64,000 nt of DNA from Lachnospiraceae bacterium (lineage in GTDB: Bacteria > Bacillota > Clostridia > Lachnospirales > Lachnospiraceae): NCBI GenBank assembly GCA_017474455.1, contig JAFVHP010000033.1:1-64000 (forward strand). Direction: 5' to 3'. Of this stretch, positions 42,597 to 52,467 are shown piece after piece. Position 1 is the first letter of the stretch; each line of letters begins with the position of its first letter. Below the pieces are notes generated by a model that saw only the letters and a program-made list of their open reading frames with translations, was not told the DNA's origin and did not search any database. Made by a program: the position numbers and the translations under genes.

Positions 42597-43288
42597 ACGG
42601 GACGGATACGGATACCTTTATCGAATGGATGAGCGCGGCTGTGCCGGGATCCCTGGGAAAGCTGGAAAAAGAAGCCCGCGCCAAAGGCGTGCCCGTGATC
42701 CGGAAAAGCGCGCAGTCCTTTCTTGGGTTTTTCTGTACATTGCTGAAGCCGGACCGCATCCTTGAGATAGGAAGCGGCGTCGGCTTTTCTGCTTTGCTGA
42801 TGAGGAATTACGTCTGCTGCAGGATCCTGGGCATCGAACTGGACAGTGATCGGGCCGCGGAAGCTGAGAAAAATATCCGCGAAGCCGGCTTTTCCGATGA
42901 TATAGAGATACGCTGCGCAGATGCGGCGGACGTGCTCAGGGAACTGGCCGGCGGTGAAGGACAGGATGGGGCGGAGCACTTTGACCTGGTCTTTCTGGAC
43001 GGGCCGAAGGGACAGTATCTGCAGTATCTCCCTTATATTGAAAAGCTGACCCGCGAAGGCGGCGTCCTGGCTGCGGACAATCTTTTAAAGGAAGGCGAGA
43101 TCTTAAGGTCCCGGTACGCGGTAACGCGCAGGAACCGGACGATCCACCGGAAGATGAGGGAGTTCATTACCGAAATGACCCGTTCCGGCAGGTGGCAGAC
43201 AATGCTCATCGGCGACGGCGACGGTATGCTCGCCGCTGTGAGAAAGCCGGATGCGGCCCCGGATACAGGAACAGACCGGACGGTCTGA
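42593..43288 (+). CDS. O-methyltransferase, TrmR (YrrM) type
   Basis: A 231-residue SAM enzyme of the catechol O-methyltransferase-like family. Motif I is ILEIGSGVGFSALLMR, then LGIELDSD, FDLVFLDGPKGQYLQYLP with metal/acidic residues, and LAADNLLKEG. In Bacillus TrmR methylates 5-hydroxyuridine at tRNA position 34 to 5-methoxyuridine. The U32 peptidase gene next door is related to the enzyme that makes ho5U34, supporting this role. It starts inside the upstream stop codon, with GGCGAAGGC as a modest ribosome site. Confidence 0.88.
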   Translation: MNGTDTDTFIEWMSAAVPGSLGKLEKEARAKGVPVIRKSAQSFLGFFCTLLKPDRILEIGSGVGFSALLMRNYVCCRILGIELDSDRAAEAEKNIREAGFSDDIEIRCADAADVLRELAGGEGQDGAEHFDLVFLDGPKGQYLQYLPYIEKLTREGGVLAADNLLKEGEILRSRYAVTRRNRTIHRKMREFITEMTRSGRWQTMLIGDGDGMLAAVRKPDAAPDTGTDRTV

Positions 43289-43297
43289 TGGTGATAT

Positions 43298-44578
43298 ATG
43301 CAGAATAACACAGGAAAAAAACCTTTGCTGCTTTGCCCGGCAGGTTCTCCGGAGACCCTCAGGACCGCCGTCAGGTACGGTGCGGACGCAGTGTATCTCG
43401 GCGGGGAGGCTTTCGGACTCAGGGCGAACGCCAGGAACTTTTCCCGGGAAGAGATGGCGGACGGGATAAAGTATGCGCACGAACACGGCGTAAGGGTCCA
43501 TGTGACGGCGAATATTCTGGCCCATGAATATGACCTTGCGGAAGCGACACAGTACTTCAGGGAGCTCTCGCACCTTAAGCCGGACGCGCTGCTGATCGCC
43601 GATCCCGGCATGTTCATGCTGGCCAGGCAGTACTGCCCGGATGTTCCGCTGCATGTTTCCACACAGGCGAACAACACCAATTCCGGGACGTTCAGATTCT
43701 GGTATGAGCAGGGCGCGAAGTGCGTGGTCTGCGCCAGGGAGCTTTCCCTTAAGGAGATCGCCGACATTTGCAAAAATGTGCCGGACGATCTGGAGATAGA
43801 GGCTTTCGTGCACGGCGCCATGTGCATCTCCTATTCGGGCAGGTGCCTGATGTCCAGTTTTATGGCGGGCAGGGATGCCAACAGGGGCGAATGCACCCAT
43901 CCCTGCAGATGGAAATACGCGCTGATGGAAGAAAAACGTCCCGGCGAATACTTCCCCGTTTTCGAAAACGACAGGGGTAGCTACGTGATGAATTCCAGGG
44001 ACCTCTGCATGATAGAGCATATCCCGGAGCTCATAGAAGCGGGAATTGACAGCTTTAAGATCGAAGGTAGAATGAAGACAGCCCTGTATGTGGCGGCACT
44101 GACAAGGGCCTACCGCAGGGCGATCGACGACTGGTTCGAAGATCCTGCGCTCTACGAAAAGAACATGCCCTGGTACAGGGAAGAAGTCAGGATGTGCACA
44201 TACAGGGACTTTACGACGGGCTTCTATTTCGCGAAACCGTCGGAGAACGACTTTGTATATGCCAATAACACATATAAGAGCGACGCCGTCTACATAGGCA
44301 CGGTCGAGGAGACCGACGAAGCCGGCCGGGCCGTGATCTCCCAGAAGAATAAATTTTCGGAAGGCGACGGGATCACAGTGATGAAGGCCGACGGCCGCAA
44401 TATCCGCTGCCGGGCCGCGCTCCTTCAGGATGAGGAAGGAAACCGGATCCCGGACGCGCCGCATCCGAAACAGAAGATACTGGTCACGCTCGAAAGATAT
44501 GACGGTAAAACAGACAGTCCTGCCGAAGCGGGAGACATACTCAGGACAGAAACTGTCCGGACGGAGGGAAATGCCTGA
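43298..44578 (+). CDS. Peptidase U32 family protein (TrhP-like tRNA hydroxylation enzyme)
   Basis: A 426-residue U32 protein. Despite the name, close relatives (YegQ/TrhP, YrrN/YrrO) form 5-hydroxyuridine at the tRNA wobble base, with prephenate as a required metabolite. The family marks are [41 protein letters not shown], the Cys-rich signature [17 protein letters not shown] and [11 protein letters not shown], and SFKIEGRMK. It directly follows the TrmR-like gene and overlaps the glutamine synthetase start by one base. Bacillus has two tandem U32 genes here; only one is present in this window. Confidence 0.92.
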   Translation: MQNNTGKKPLLLCPAGSPETLRTAVRYGADAVYLGGEAFGLRANARNFSREEMADGIKYAHEHGVRVHVTANILAHEYDLAEATQYFRELSHLKPDALLIADPGMFMLARQYCPDVPLHVSTQANNTNSGTFRFWYEQGAKCVVCARELSLKEIADICKNVPDDLEIEAFVHGAMCISYSGRCLMSSFMAGRDANRGECTHPCRWKYALMEEKRPGEYFPVFENDRGSYVMNSRDLCMIEHIPELIEAGIDSFKIEGRMKTALYVAALTRAYRRAIDDWFEDPALYEKNMPWYREEVRMCTYRDFTTGFYFAKPSENDFVYANNTYKSDAVYIGTVEETDEAGRAVISQKNKFSEGDGITVMKADGRNIRCRAALLQDEEGNRIPDAPHPKQKILVTLERYDGKTDSPAEAGDILRTETVRTEGNA

Positions 44579-46701
44579 TGACAGATAGGATAAACAAGGA
44601 ACCGCGGGTCGAAGAGATCTTTGCCAGCAACGTGTTCACGCTGGAAAAGATGCGGGAGAGGCTGCCGAAGAATGTCTATAAGGCTGTCCTTGAGGTCATG
44701 GAAAACGGCGGGGAGCTTTCGCTCAAAGATGCGGACGTCGTGGCCAAGGCCATGAAGGACTGGGCTGTCGAGAACGGCGCGACGCATTATACCCACTGGT
44801 TCCAGCCCCTTACCGGCACCACGGCGGAGAAACACGACTCCTTCGTTTCCATTCTGGATGACGAAGGCCATATGATGATGGAATTCTCCGGCAGGCAGCT
44901 GATCAAGGGCGAACCGGATGCCTCCAGTTTCCCTTCCGGAGGCCTGCGCACCACTTTTGAAGCCAGGGGCTATACATCGTGGGATATCACGTCCCCCGTT
45001 TTCTTAAAAGAGTCCGGCACCGGCAGGACGCTCTGCATTCCGACGGCGTTCTGCTCCTATAAAGGCGAAGCGCTCGACAAAAAGATGCCGCTCCTGCGTT
45101 CAACGGAGGCCCTTTCGCAGCAGGCCATGCGTATCGTCCGGCTGTTCGGCAACACCACGTCCAAAAAAGTCGTGACCTATACCGGCGCCGAGCAGGAATA
45201 CTTCCTGGTCGACCGGAACTTCTTTATGCAGCGCGCGGACTTAAAGTTCGCGGGACGCACGCTTTTCGGCGCGCCGGCCCCCAAGGGCCAGGAGATGGAC
45301 GACCATTATTTCGGCGTCATCAGGGAACGCGTCGGCAATTTCATGCGCGACCTGAACACGGAGCTGTGGAAGCTCGGCGTGCCGGCCAAGACCCAGCACA
45401 ATGAAGTGGCGCCAGGCCAGCATGAGCTTGCCCCGGTCTTTGAAAGGGCCAATATCGCCTGCGACCATAACCAGCTGGTCATGGAAGCCATGAAGAGGGT
45501 CGCCGTCCACCACGATCTGCGCTGCCTTCTGCACGAAAAGCCCTATGCCAGCGTCAACGGTTCCGGCAAGCACAACAACTGGTCCCTCGCGACGGACGAC
45601 GGCATCAATCTGATCGATCCCGGAGACACACCGGAGCGCAACATCCAGTTCCTCCTGGTACTGGCCTGCATCCTGAAAGCCGTTGATACCCATGCGGACC
45701 TGCTCCGCCAGAGCGCCTCCGTCGTCGGCAACGACTTAAGGCTCGGCGCCAACGAAGCGCCGCCGGCGATCGTTTCCGTTTTCCTCGGTGAACAGCTCGA
45801 GGACGTAGTCAGACAGCTGGTGGAGACCGGCGCCGCGACCGGCCATATCGGGGGCGGCAGGCTCCGTACCGGCGTTTCCACCATGTCCGATATCGCCAAG
45901 GACGCGACGGACAGGAACAGGACTTCGCCCCTTGCCTTTACCGGCAACAAATTTGAATTCAGGATGGTAGGCTCCTCGGACTCCGTTGCAGGCTCCACGA
46001 CCACCCTCAACGCGATCGTCGCCGAAGCTTTCTCCGAAGCGGCGGACGAACTGGAGCAGGCCGAGAACTTCGACATGGCCGTCCATGACCTGATCAAGAA
46101 ATACCTGACCGAGCACCGCCGCATCATCTTCAACGGCAACGGCTACGCCCCCGAGTGGGTGGAAGAAGCGGCGCGGCGCGGCCTTCCCAATATCCCCAAC
46201 ATGCTGGCGGCAGCGGAAGCGCTGACCACGGACAAAGCGGTCGCCCTTTACGAAAAGTTCGGCATTTTCACCAGGCCCGAACTGGAATCCAGGAAAGAGA
46301 TCGTCTACGACTATTACGCCAAGACCATCAATATCGAAGCGCTCACCATGATCGACATGGCCGGCAGACAGATCATCCCCGCCTGCATGCATTATGAGAA
46401 GGAACTGGCGGAGACCGTCGTAGCCGTACACGGCGCGGGGGCAGACACCACCACGGAGGAGAGACGCCTTGCCCAGGTCGCCGCGCACATCAACGAAGCG
46501 CAGAGCGCCCTGGAAGCCCTCACGGCAGCCGCCGGAAAAGCGCAGGGCATCGGCGACGTGCATGAAAAGGCACTTTTCTACAGGGATAAGATCGTACCCC
46601 TGATGCAGGACCTGAGGACGCCCTGCGACCAGATGGAAGTGCTGGTCGACCGCAGCATGTGGCCGTTCCCGACGTACCAGGATCTGATGTTCGAAGTGTA
46701 A
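44578..46701 (+). CDS. glnN: Glutamine synthetase, type III
   Basis: A 707-residue GSIII-type enzyme that makes glutamine from glutamate and ammonia. The length (about 700 rather than 450-470) and the regions [13 protein letters not shown]-like N-terminus (here [14 protein letters not shown]), [30 protein letters not shown] and [10 protein letters not shown] are specific to type III, the form of Bacteroides, cyanobacteria and many Clostridia. The C-terminal helical extension is present. It overlaps the preceding U32 gene by one base (TGATG), so it is probably translated from the same message. No nitrogen regulatory site was recognised. Confidence 0.95.
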   Translation: MTDRINKEPRVEEIFASNVFTLEKMRERLPKNVYKAVLEVMENGGELSLKDADVVAKAMKDWAVENGATHYTHWFQPLTGTTAEKHDSFVSILDDEGHMMMEFSGRQLIKGEPDASSFPSGGLRTTFEARGYTSWDITSPVFLKESGTGRTLCIPTAFCSYKGEALDKKMPLLRSTEALSQQAMRIVRLFGNTTSKKVVTYTGAEQEYFLVDRNFFMQRADLKFAGRTLFGAPAPKGQEMDDHYFGVIRERVGNFMRDLNTELWKLGVPAKTQHNEVAPGQHELAPVFERANIACDHNQLVMEAMKRVAVHHDLRCLLHEKPYASVNGSGKHNNWSLATDDGINLIDPGDTPERNIQFLLVLACILKAVDTHADLLRQSASVVGNDLRLGANEAPPAIVSVFLGEQLEDVVRQLVETGAATGHIGGGRLRTGVSTMSDIAKDATDRNRTSPLAFTGNKFEFRMVGSSDSVAGSTTTLNAIVAEAFSEAADELEQAENFDMAVHDLIKKYLTEHRRIIFNGNGYAPEWVEEAARRGLPNIPNMLAAAEALTTDKAVALYEKFGIFTRPELESRKEIVYDYYAKTINIEALTMIDMAGRQIIPACMHYEKELAETVVAVHGAGADTTTEERRLAQVAAHINEAQSALEALTAAAGKAQGIGDVHEKALFYRDKIVPLMQDLRTPCDQMEVLVDRSMWPFPTYQDLMFEV

Positions 46702-46710
46702 TGGAAAACC

Positions 46711-46893
46711 CTTCCGGACAGGTGATATGCATGAACTTTCCGGAGGCGCTTTCGCTTGGTTGCGCTTGCTCACGTTACATAGGACGCCAAGCGCAGAAAT
46801 CTGAACAGGTTCAGCTTTCTGCGCTTATACGCCGTCCAAGTAACGAGTAGCGCAAACACTCCGGAAATGTTCACACATATCACCGGTCCGGAG
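46711..46893. repeat. Large hairpin element D, between glnN and trkA
   Basis: The outer arms of about 35 imperfect bp (46711-46745 with 46859-46893) include TCCGGAC(A/C)GGTGATAT. Inside lie CGTTACATA and AAGTAACGA, a GGACG/CGTCC pair and a stem AAGCGCAGAAA/TTTCTGCGCTT capped by CAGG. The inner CGTTACATA/AAGTAACGA pair and the CAGG apex match the element before RNase J. It is non-coding, beginning ten bases after glnN stops. Confidence 0.75.
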
Positions 46894-46938
46894 CAGCATA
46901 CCTCGTAAAAAGAAGAGATTTAGTGTAGCAGGTGCAGT

Positions 46939-48306
46939 ATGAAGATCATAGTAGTAGGCAGCGGCAAAGTAGGCGGTACGATAACGCAGCAGCTCGTCAG
47001 GGAAGGACATGACGTAGCGGTGGTCGACAACGATCCCGCGGTCGTGGAGGATCTGACCAATTCCCTGGACGTTATGGGCGTGATCGGCAACGGCGCCAAT
47101 TATTCGGTCCTGAAGGACGCAGGCATTGAGGACGCGAACCTCCTTCTGGCCGTGACCGGGGAGGACGAACTGAACCTGCTCTGCTGCCTTCTGGCAAAAC
47201 AGGCGGCGGGCTGCAAGACGATCGCCCGTGTACGGAACCCCGAATACAGGCAGGAGATCGACCTGATCAGGGAACAGCTGGGCCTTTCCATGATCGTCAA
47301 TCCGGAGTACGCGGCTGCCGCTGAAATGGGGAGGATCCTGAGGACGCCTTCCGCCATCAAGATCGAGACTTTTTCCAGAGGCCGGGTTGAGCTGATGAAG
47401 GTCGTTATACCGAAGCATTCCTCCATTGACGGTGTAAGGCTGGTGGATCTGCCTTCGGTGACAAAAACGGAAGTACTGGTCTGCGCGGTCGAAAGAGGAG
47501 ACGAAGTCAGTATCCCTTCCGGGCAGTCTGTCCTCCATGCGGGAGATAAGATCAGTATTGTGGCGACACCGGAGAATGCGCGGACATTCTTTGCGAATGT
47601 CGGTATCGAGACGAGGCGGATAAAGAATGTCATGATCGTCGGCGGCAGCAGGATCGCTGTTTATCTCTCCCATATCCTGAAAAGAGCGGGGGCCGATATC
47701 ACTATCATTGAAAAAAATCCGGAAAGATGCCAGATGCTGTCGGAAGAGCTTACGCATGTTACGGTGATCAACGGGGATGCCACCGACAGGGAGCTTCTCC
47801 TCGAGGAAGGGATCCGCGATATGGACGGGTTCGTATCGATGACCGGCATCGACGAGGCCAACATCTTTCTTTCCCTCTTTGCCAAGAGCTGCTCGAACGC
47901 CAAGATCATCACAAAGGTGAACAGGATCAAGTTCGACGAGATCATTGAGTCCTTTGACCTGGGCAGCGTGATCTATCCCAAGAGGATCACTGCCGAACAG
48001 ATCACGGCCTATGTCAGGGCCATGCAGAATTCGATGGGCAGCAATAATATCGAGACACTGTACAACATCATCGAAAACAGAGTGGAAGCGCTGGAATTCA
48101 ATGTGCGCGAGGAATCCTTCGTGACGGGCATCCCGTTAAGCGATCTTCAGACGAAACCGAACGTACTGATCGCGGGTATCAGCAGGGACAACAGAACGAT
48201 CATACCGAACGGCCAGAGCCGCATACAGGTCGGGGACGCGGTCATAGCGGTCACGACCCAGCAGGGCGTGGACAACCTGACCGATCTGTTTGAAATGAAC
48301 GTATAA
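46939..48306 (+). CDS. trkA: Trk potassium uptake regulator TrkA
   Basis: A 455-residue cytoplasmic ring-forming subunit that gates TrkH in response to nucleotides. Two RCK repeats are seen: the first Rossmann motif is VVGSGKVGGTITQQL (residues 4-18) and the second VGGSRIAVYLSHIL near 234, each followed by an acidic ribose-binding residue (VVDNDP and IIEKNP) and a TrkA-C domain. Length equals Escherichia TrkA. It is followed 51 bp later by trkH, giving a complete Trk system. Confidence 0.96.
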   Translation: MKIIVVGSGKVGGTITQQLVREGHDVAVVDNDPAVVEDLTNSLDVMGVIGNGANYSVLKDAGIEDANLLLAVTGEDELNLLCCLLAKQAAGCKTIARVRNPEYRQEIDLIREQLGLSMIVNPEYAAAAEMGRILRTPSAIKIETFSRGRVELMKVVIPKHSSIDGVRLVDLPSVTKTEVLVCAVERGDEVSIPSGQSVLHAGDKISIVATPENARTFFANVGIETRRIKNVMIVGGSRIAVYLSHILKRAGADITIIEKNPERCQMLSEELTHVTVINGDATDRELLLEEGIRDMDGFVSMTGIDEANIFLSLFAKSCSNAKIITKVNRIKFDEIIESFDLGSVIYPKRITAEQITAYVRAMQNSMGSNNIETLYNIIENRVEALEFNVREESFVTGIPLSDLQTKPNVLIAGISRDNRTIIPNGQSRIQVGDAVIAVTTQQGVDNLTDLFEMNV

Positions 48307-48357
48307 GGAACAAAAAGCGGGGACCGGGGGATCCGCGGGAGCCGGAGCAGCGTAAAG

Positions 48358-49863
48358 ATGAATCTGAAAGTCATATTTTATATCCAGGGGATCATACTGA
48401 AGTTTGAGGCAGCCTTTCTGATGCTGCCCTGTATCGTGGCATTCATATACAGGGAAAGGCAGGGGCTTGTCTATCTGGTGCTGGCCCTTCTGTGCCTGGC
48501 GGCCGGGACCCTGATGACCCGCAGAAAACCGGGCAATATGACGATCTACGCAACCGAAGGACTGCTCTCCGTAGCCTTTGCCTGGATCCTGCTCAGTCTT
48601 ACCGGCGCGGTCCCGTTCGTACTGACCGGAGACATACCGCGTTATATCGACGCCGTATTTGAGACGGCTTCCGGTTTTACCACAACGGGGGCCAGCATCC
48701 TGACGGATGTCGGCGCGCTGACCAAGAGCGGCCTGTTCTGGCGCAGTTTTACCCATTGGATCGGCGGGATGGGCGTGATCGTGTTCGTCCTGGCCATTAT
48801 GCCGATGATGGGCGGCTACAATATGCACCTGATGCGGGCGGAGAGCCCGGGCCCTACTGTCGGCAAACTGGTGCCCAAGATGCGCGACAGCGCGAAGCTC
48901 CTTTATATCATCTATCTCGCGCTTACCCTTGCCGAGACCATCATCCTCTTCATTACGGGTCTGCCGCTGTTTGACGCGCTGACGATATCGTTCGGCTCGG
49001 CCGGTACCGGAGGTTTTGCCGTACGCAGCAGCGGTATGGCGGATTACTCCATACTTTCCCAGGCAGTGATCGCCGTATTCATCGTCATGTTCGGCATCAA
49101 CTTCAACTTCTACTATCTGATCCGGGGAAAGGACAGGAAGCAGGCCTTTAAGATGACGGAGGTCAAGGGCTACCTGATCCTGATCGCGGTATCTGTCGCC
49201 GCGATCACAGCCGATCTTCTTTTCTATCACACATACCTGAATCCGGGACGCGCGCTGCACGAAGCCTTCTTCCAGGTGGGTTCGATCATCACGACGACCG
49301 GTTTTGCGACAGCTGACTTTAATGTCTGGCCGTCCCTTTCGAAATCGATCCTGCTCATTCTGATGTTTATAGGCGCCTGTGCAGGGTCCACGGGCGGCGG
49401 CTTCAAGGTATCGCGTGTGCTGATCTTGGCCAAGTCTTTCAAGCAGGAAGTCATCCGGCTGCTGCATCCCCGCAGTGTCATCACCGTCAAGATGGACGGG
49501 AAAGCCCTGGATAAGGAGACCGTACGGCAGGTCGCGGTCTACGCGGCGGTCTATATCGGCGTATTCGTCGCTTCCTTCCTGCTGATCAACGTCTTTGAGG
49601 AACATGACATGGAGACGACGTTTTCGGCCGTGACCGCCTGCTACAACAACATCGGTCCCGGTTTTTCACTGGTCGGTCCCATGGCCAATTATTCATTTCT
49701 CAGTGTGCCGGCCAAGCTCATCCTTATCTTTGACATGCTCGCCGGACGTCTGGAACTGTATCCGATCCTGATACTCTTTGTGCCCGAGGTGTGGACGAAA
49801 GCGAAAAAGCAGGCTGCTGAGGACGCAGCCAGAAGAAAAAGATACAGGGGCGGTGCAGTATGA
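48358..49863 (+). CDS. trkH: Trk potassium transporter subunit TrkH
   Basis: A 501-residue polytopic membrane protein that forms the K+ pore. The four pore-loop repeats with selectivity-filter glycines are visible: ETASGFTTTGASIL, GSAGTGGFAVRSSGM, ITTTGFATADFNVW and CYNNIGPGFSLVGPM. GACAGSTGGGFKVSRV is another TrkH hallmark. The order and length are normal. The next gene starts four bases inside its stop codon (ATGA), indicating translational coupling. Confidence 0.96.
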   Translation: MNLKVIFYIQGIILKFEAAFLMLPCIVAFIYRERQGLVYLVLALLCLAAGTLMTRRKPGNMTIYATEGLLSVAFAWILLSLTGAVPFVLTGDIPRYIDAVFETASGFTTTGASILTDVGALTKSGLFWRSFTHWIGGMGVIVFVLAIMPMMGGYNMHLMRAESPGPTVGKLVPKMRDSAKLLYIIYLALTLAETIILFITGLPLFDALTISFGSAGTGGFAVRSSGMADYSILSQAVIAVFIVMFGINFNFYYLIRGKDRKQAFKMTEVKGYLILIAVSVAAITADLLFYHTYLNPGRALHEAFFQVGSIITTTGFATADFNVWPSLSKSILLILMFIGACAGSTGGGFKVSRVLILAKSFKQEVIRLLHPRSVITVKMDGKALDKETVRQVAVYAAVYIGVFVASFLLINVFEEHDMETTFSAVTACYNNIGPGFSLVGPMANYSFLSVPAKLILIFDMLAGRLELYPILILFVPEVWTKAKKQAAEDAARRKRYRGGAV

Positions 49864-52355
49864 ATAAAGCGCACGGACAGTTTCACTGGTTAAAGACAGT
49901 GATCATACTGGCCGCAGCGGCAGCCGTTCTGGCCGCCATCGTCTTCGGCACGGCTTTTGCCGGACGGGGCAGCAGGCCGGATATCGTTTATTTGAACGAT
50001 TCGTTCAGGACTGCCCAGGAAGTTGACGGGGAACTGTATATCTTTGACAGCTGGAGGCTGGATGAGAATTACGGCGGTACGGACAGGCGCATCGTATCTC
50101 CCGTATTCTATCTCCGGAACGGTATTTACCGGATCACAGCCGAATATAACTCGGGCATGGATGCGGAAATGCTGATGGAGCATGGCGCGCATCTGTCGCT
50201 GGTGCCGGAAGAGGAGATCCCGGACCAGCCGGACCCTGCCCTGTACAGCGAGTCGGCCATGCTGACCTCCAAAATGGTGCTGTCAGGCGATCCTGCGCCG
50301 GACACCGTCACCATCAGGGCTTATATTTCCTATAATGGCGCGAGTGCCAAGATCAAAGTCGGCGTTGACGACGGTATGCCTGCCGACGTTACTTTATACA
50401 GCGCCGCCATCCGGTATCTGCCGGCAAGGACCGCTGCCGCACGGTTCATCACGTGGCTGCCGGCCGTATGGCTGGCCGTCCTGGTCGTTCTGTTCATTCT
50501 GGACAGGAAGAAAAACGCCGGGAAGGAGAGCACAGGGAAGGAGAGCGGCAGCCGTCTGCGTGAGAACGCGCCGGCCGTCATCTGCCTTGCTGCCATTGCC
50601 TTTCTTTCCTGTCTGCCCGTACTGACAGGCCGGGTGCCGGACGGGAGCGACCTGCGGTTCCATTATTACAGGATCTATTCCATAGCCGAGGGGATCTCGG
50701 CAGGTGTCTTCCCGGTCAGGATCCAGTCGGGATGGATGAACGGGTTCGGTTATGCCAACGGGATCTTTTATCCTGACGCCATGCTGTATCTGCCGGCCAT
50801 CCTGTACTGTCTGGGGATCAGGATGGACAGGGCCTACATGGTCATGGCTGTCTTTATCCAGTGCCTGACAGCCGTTCTTTCTTATCTTGGCTTTTACGGG
50901 ATCGCCCGCAGCCGCTCCGGCAGAAATATCGCCCGGTTCGCCGCGCTCTGCGGTTCCGCGCTTTATACGATGTCGCTGCCGCTTCTGTACAATCTTTTCA
51001 GTATGGCCGGCGTCGGCGCCGCGGCAGCTTCGGCTTTCGCGCCGCTGGTACTGATCGGCATGCACAGCATCTACCGCAACGGGCAGGCGGATAGCCCGGC
51101 AGAGGGTCGGCTTAAAGGACCCGCCCTGCTGGCGCTCGGCATGGCCGGTATGCTGTCCAACCATCTGATGAGTTTCCTGTTCGCCTTCGTTTTCCTGCTC
51201 GTTTACGCGCTGATGTGCGGAAGGCGTACGTTCAGGAAGGATACCCTGACAGGCATTCTGGCGGCGGCTCTTATGGCTGCGGCCGCCACGGCTTTTGTAT
51301 GGCTCCCGTTCATAACGGAACGCCTTTCGATGAGCGATATGCGCGGTTCGGAACGGCACTGGAGGCTCATGGACAATGCGGCGACGCCCGCGGAGCTGTT
51401 CGCGACAGCGTATTCCGTGAACACGACGGAGTTCAGGATCAATGTGACCGGCCTTTTAAATGCGCCGACAAGGGGCCTCGGCGTCATGTCCCTGCTGATC
51501 CTTGTGATAACGGCCTGCATCCTGGTCAGGATGCACGGCAGGGGAAAAGATGACCCGGACGACAGGATGGGGCGTCTTCTGGGATGCTTTGTGCTGACAC
51601 TGCTGATCATCCTGGTCTCTTCCACATGGATGCCCTATGACGCGGTAAAGGCATATCTGCCCGGGGTATATGGCGTGATCGAAAAGATACAGTTCCCGCT
51701 CCGGGTCCACCCGGCAGCATCGCTCCTGATCGCGTATATGGCCGTGCAGGATATCCTCCTGGTGCCGGAGCTGGATATACCGGCCGGGAAAGATACGGCC
51801 GCAAAGGCTGCCGCCTGTACGGCTGCCGCTTTTATAACGGTGCTGGCCGTACTGCAGGGCACCGGTTATCTTTCACAGTATAATAACGAAACGGCGCCTT
51901 TCCGGTATGCCGCCCGCATGCAGGATTTGAAAAACTATGTTTCCGGCGGGGAATACCTTCCGGCGTATTTTGATCCGCAGGCTACGCTGGTCCCGGATGA
52001 GGGGCTCTACGATACCTCCGCGGTCAGTGCCAAGATCATATCGCGCGGATACAACAGTATCTCCATGCACGTGGAGAACAGGGCGGGATTACCGGCCAGG
52101 GTCGTTTTCCCGCTGACATATTATCCGGGATACAGGGTCCGGGCTGTTGAGGACGGACAGGCTGCCGCGGCAGCATCCCGAGTGGAAATGGATGAGAAGA
52201 CCCAGCGGGCATCGGCAGTGGTCCCGGCGGGCTTTGCCGGTACCGTCACTGTGTATTTCAGGGAACCGTGGTACTGGAAGGCGGCCTGGCTGGTCTCGGC
52301 GGCGGCAGTCGTCTGGATGCTGGCAGTACTTTTCAGGAAGAATAAAGGATCTTGA
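49860..52355 (+). CDS. Large polytopic membrane protein (GT-C / YfhO-like)
   Basis: An 831-residue protein. One membrane helix (11-33) is followed by an extracytoplasmic beta-sandwich-like region (about 40-190), then many hydrophobic segments from about 195 to 650, and a second extracytoplasmic beta domain with a final helix. The loop after the second helix carries GRVPDGSDLRFHYYRIYSIAEGI with acidic residues placed as in GT-C glycosyltransferases, and QSGWMNGFGYANGIFYPDAMLYL resembles 6-pyruvoyl-tetrahydropterin-synthase-related/YfhO membrane proteins. A lipid-linked sugar transferase role is inference. It overlaps trkH by four bases. Confidence 0.7.
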   Translation: MNKAHGQFHWLKTVIILAAAAAVLAAIVFGTAFAGRGSRPDIVYLNDSFRTAQEVDGELYIFDSWRLDENYGGTDRRIVSPVFYLRNGIYRITAEYNSGMDAEMLMEHGAHLSLVPEEEIPDQPDPALYSESAMLTSKMVLSGDPAPDTVTIRAYISYNGASAKIKVGVDDGMPADVTLYSAAIRYLPARTAAARFITWLPAVWLAVLVVLFILDRKKNAGKESTGKESGSRLRENAPAVICLAAIAFLSCLPVLTGRVPDGSDLRFHYYRIYSIAEGISAGVFPVRIQSGWMNGFGYANGIFYPDAMLYLPAILYCLGIRMDRAYMVMAVFIQCLTAVLSYLGFYGIARSRSGRNIARFAALCGSALYTMSLPLLYNLFSMAGVGAAAASAFAPLVLIGMHSIYRNGQADSPAEGRLKGPALLALGMAGMLSNHLMSFLFAFVFLLVYALMCGRRTFRKDTLTGILAAALMAAAATAFVWLPFITERLSMSDMRGSERHWRLMDNAATPAELFATAYSVNTTEFRINVTGLLNAPTRGLGVMSLLILVITACILVRMHGRGKDDPDDRMGRLLGCFVLTLLIILVSSTWMPYDAVKAYLPGVYGVIEKIQFPLRVHPAASLLIAYMAVQDILLVPELDIPAGKDTAAKAAACTAAAFITVLAVLQGTGYLSQYNNETAPFRYAARMQDLKNYVSGGEYLPAYFDPQATLVPDEGLYDTSAVSAKIISRGYNSISMHVENRAGLPARVVFPLTYYPGYRVRAVEDGQAAAAASRVEMDEKTQRASAVVPAGFAGTVTVYFREPWYWKAAWLVSAAAVVWMLAVLFRKNKGS

Positions 52356-52467
52356 TCCGGATATACGGCAGCAGAAGTTGTGCGGGAAGCAGCAGAAAAC
52401 AGAACCGTTGCCGGTATGCCGTAAAAATGCCGGAATGGGAAAGAGTGTTTTGAAAGAGAGGGGAAAA

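Noticed and set aside
48136-49605. A 489-codon antisense frame opposite trkA and trkH
   Set aside because: It overlaps two certain genes and its His/Asp/Arg-rich composition is that of a shadow frame.
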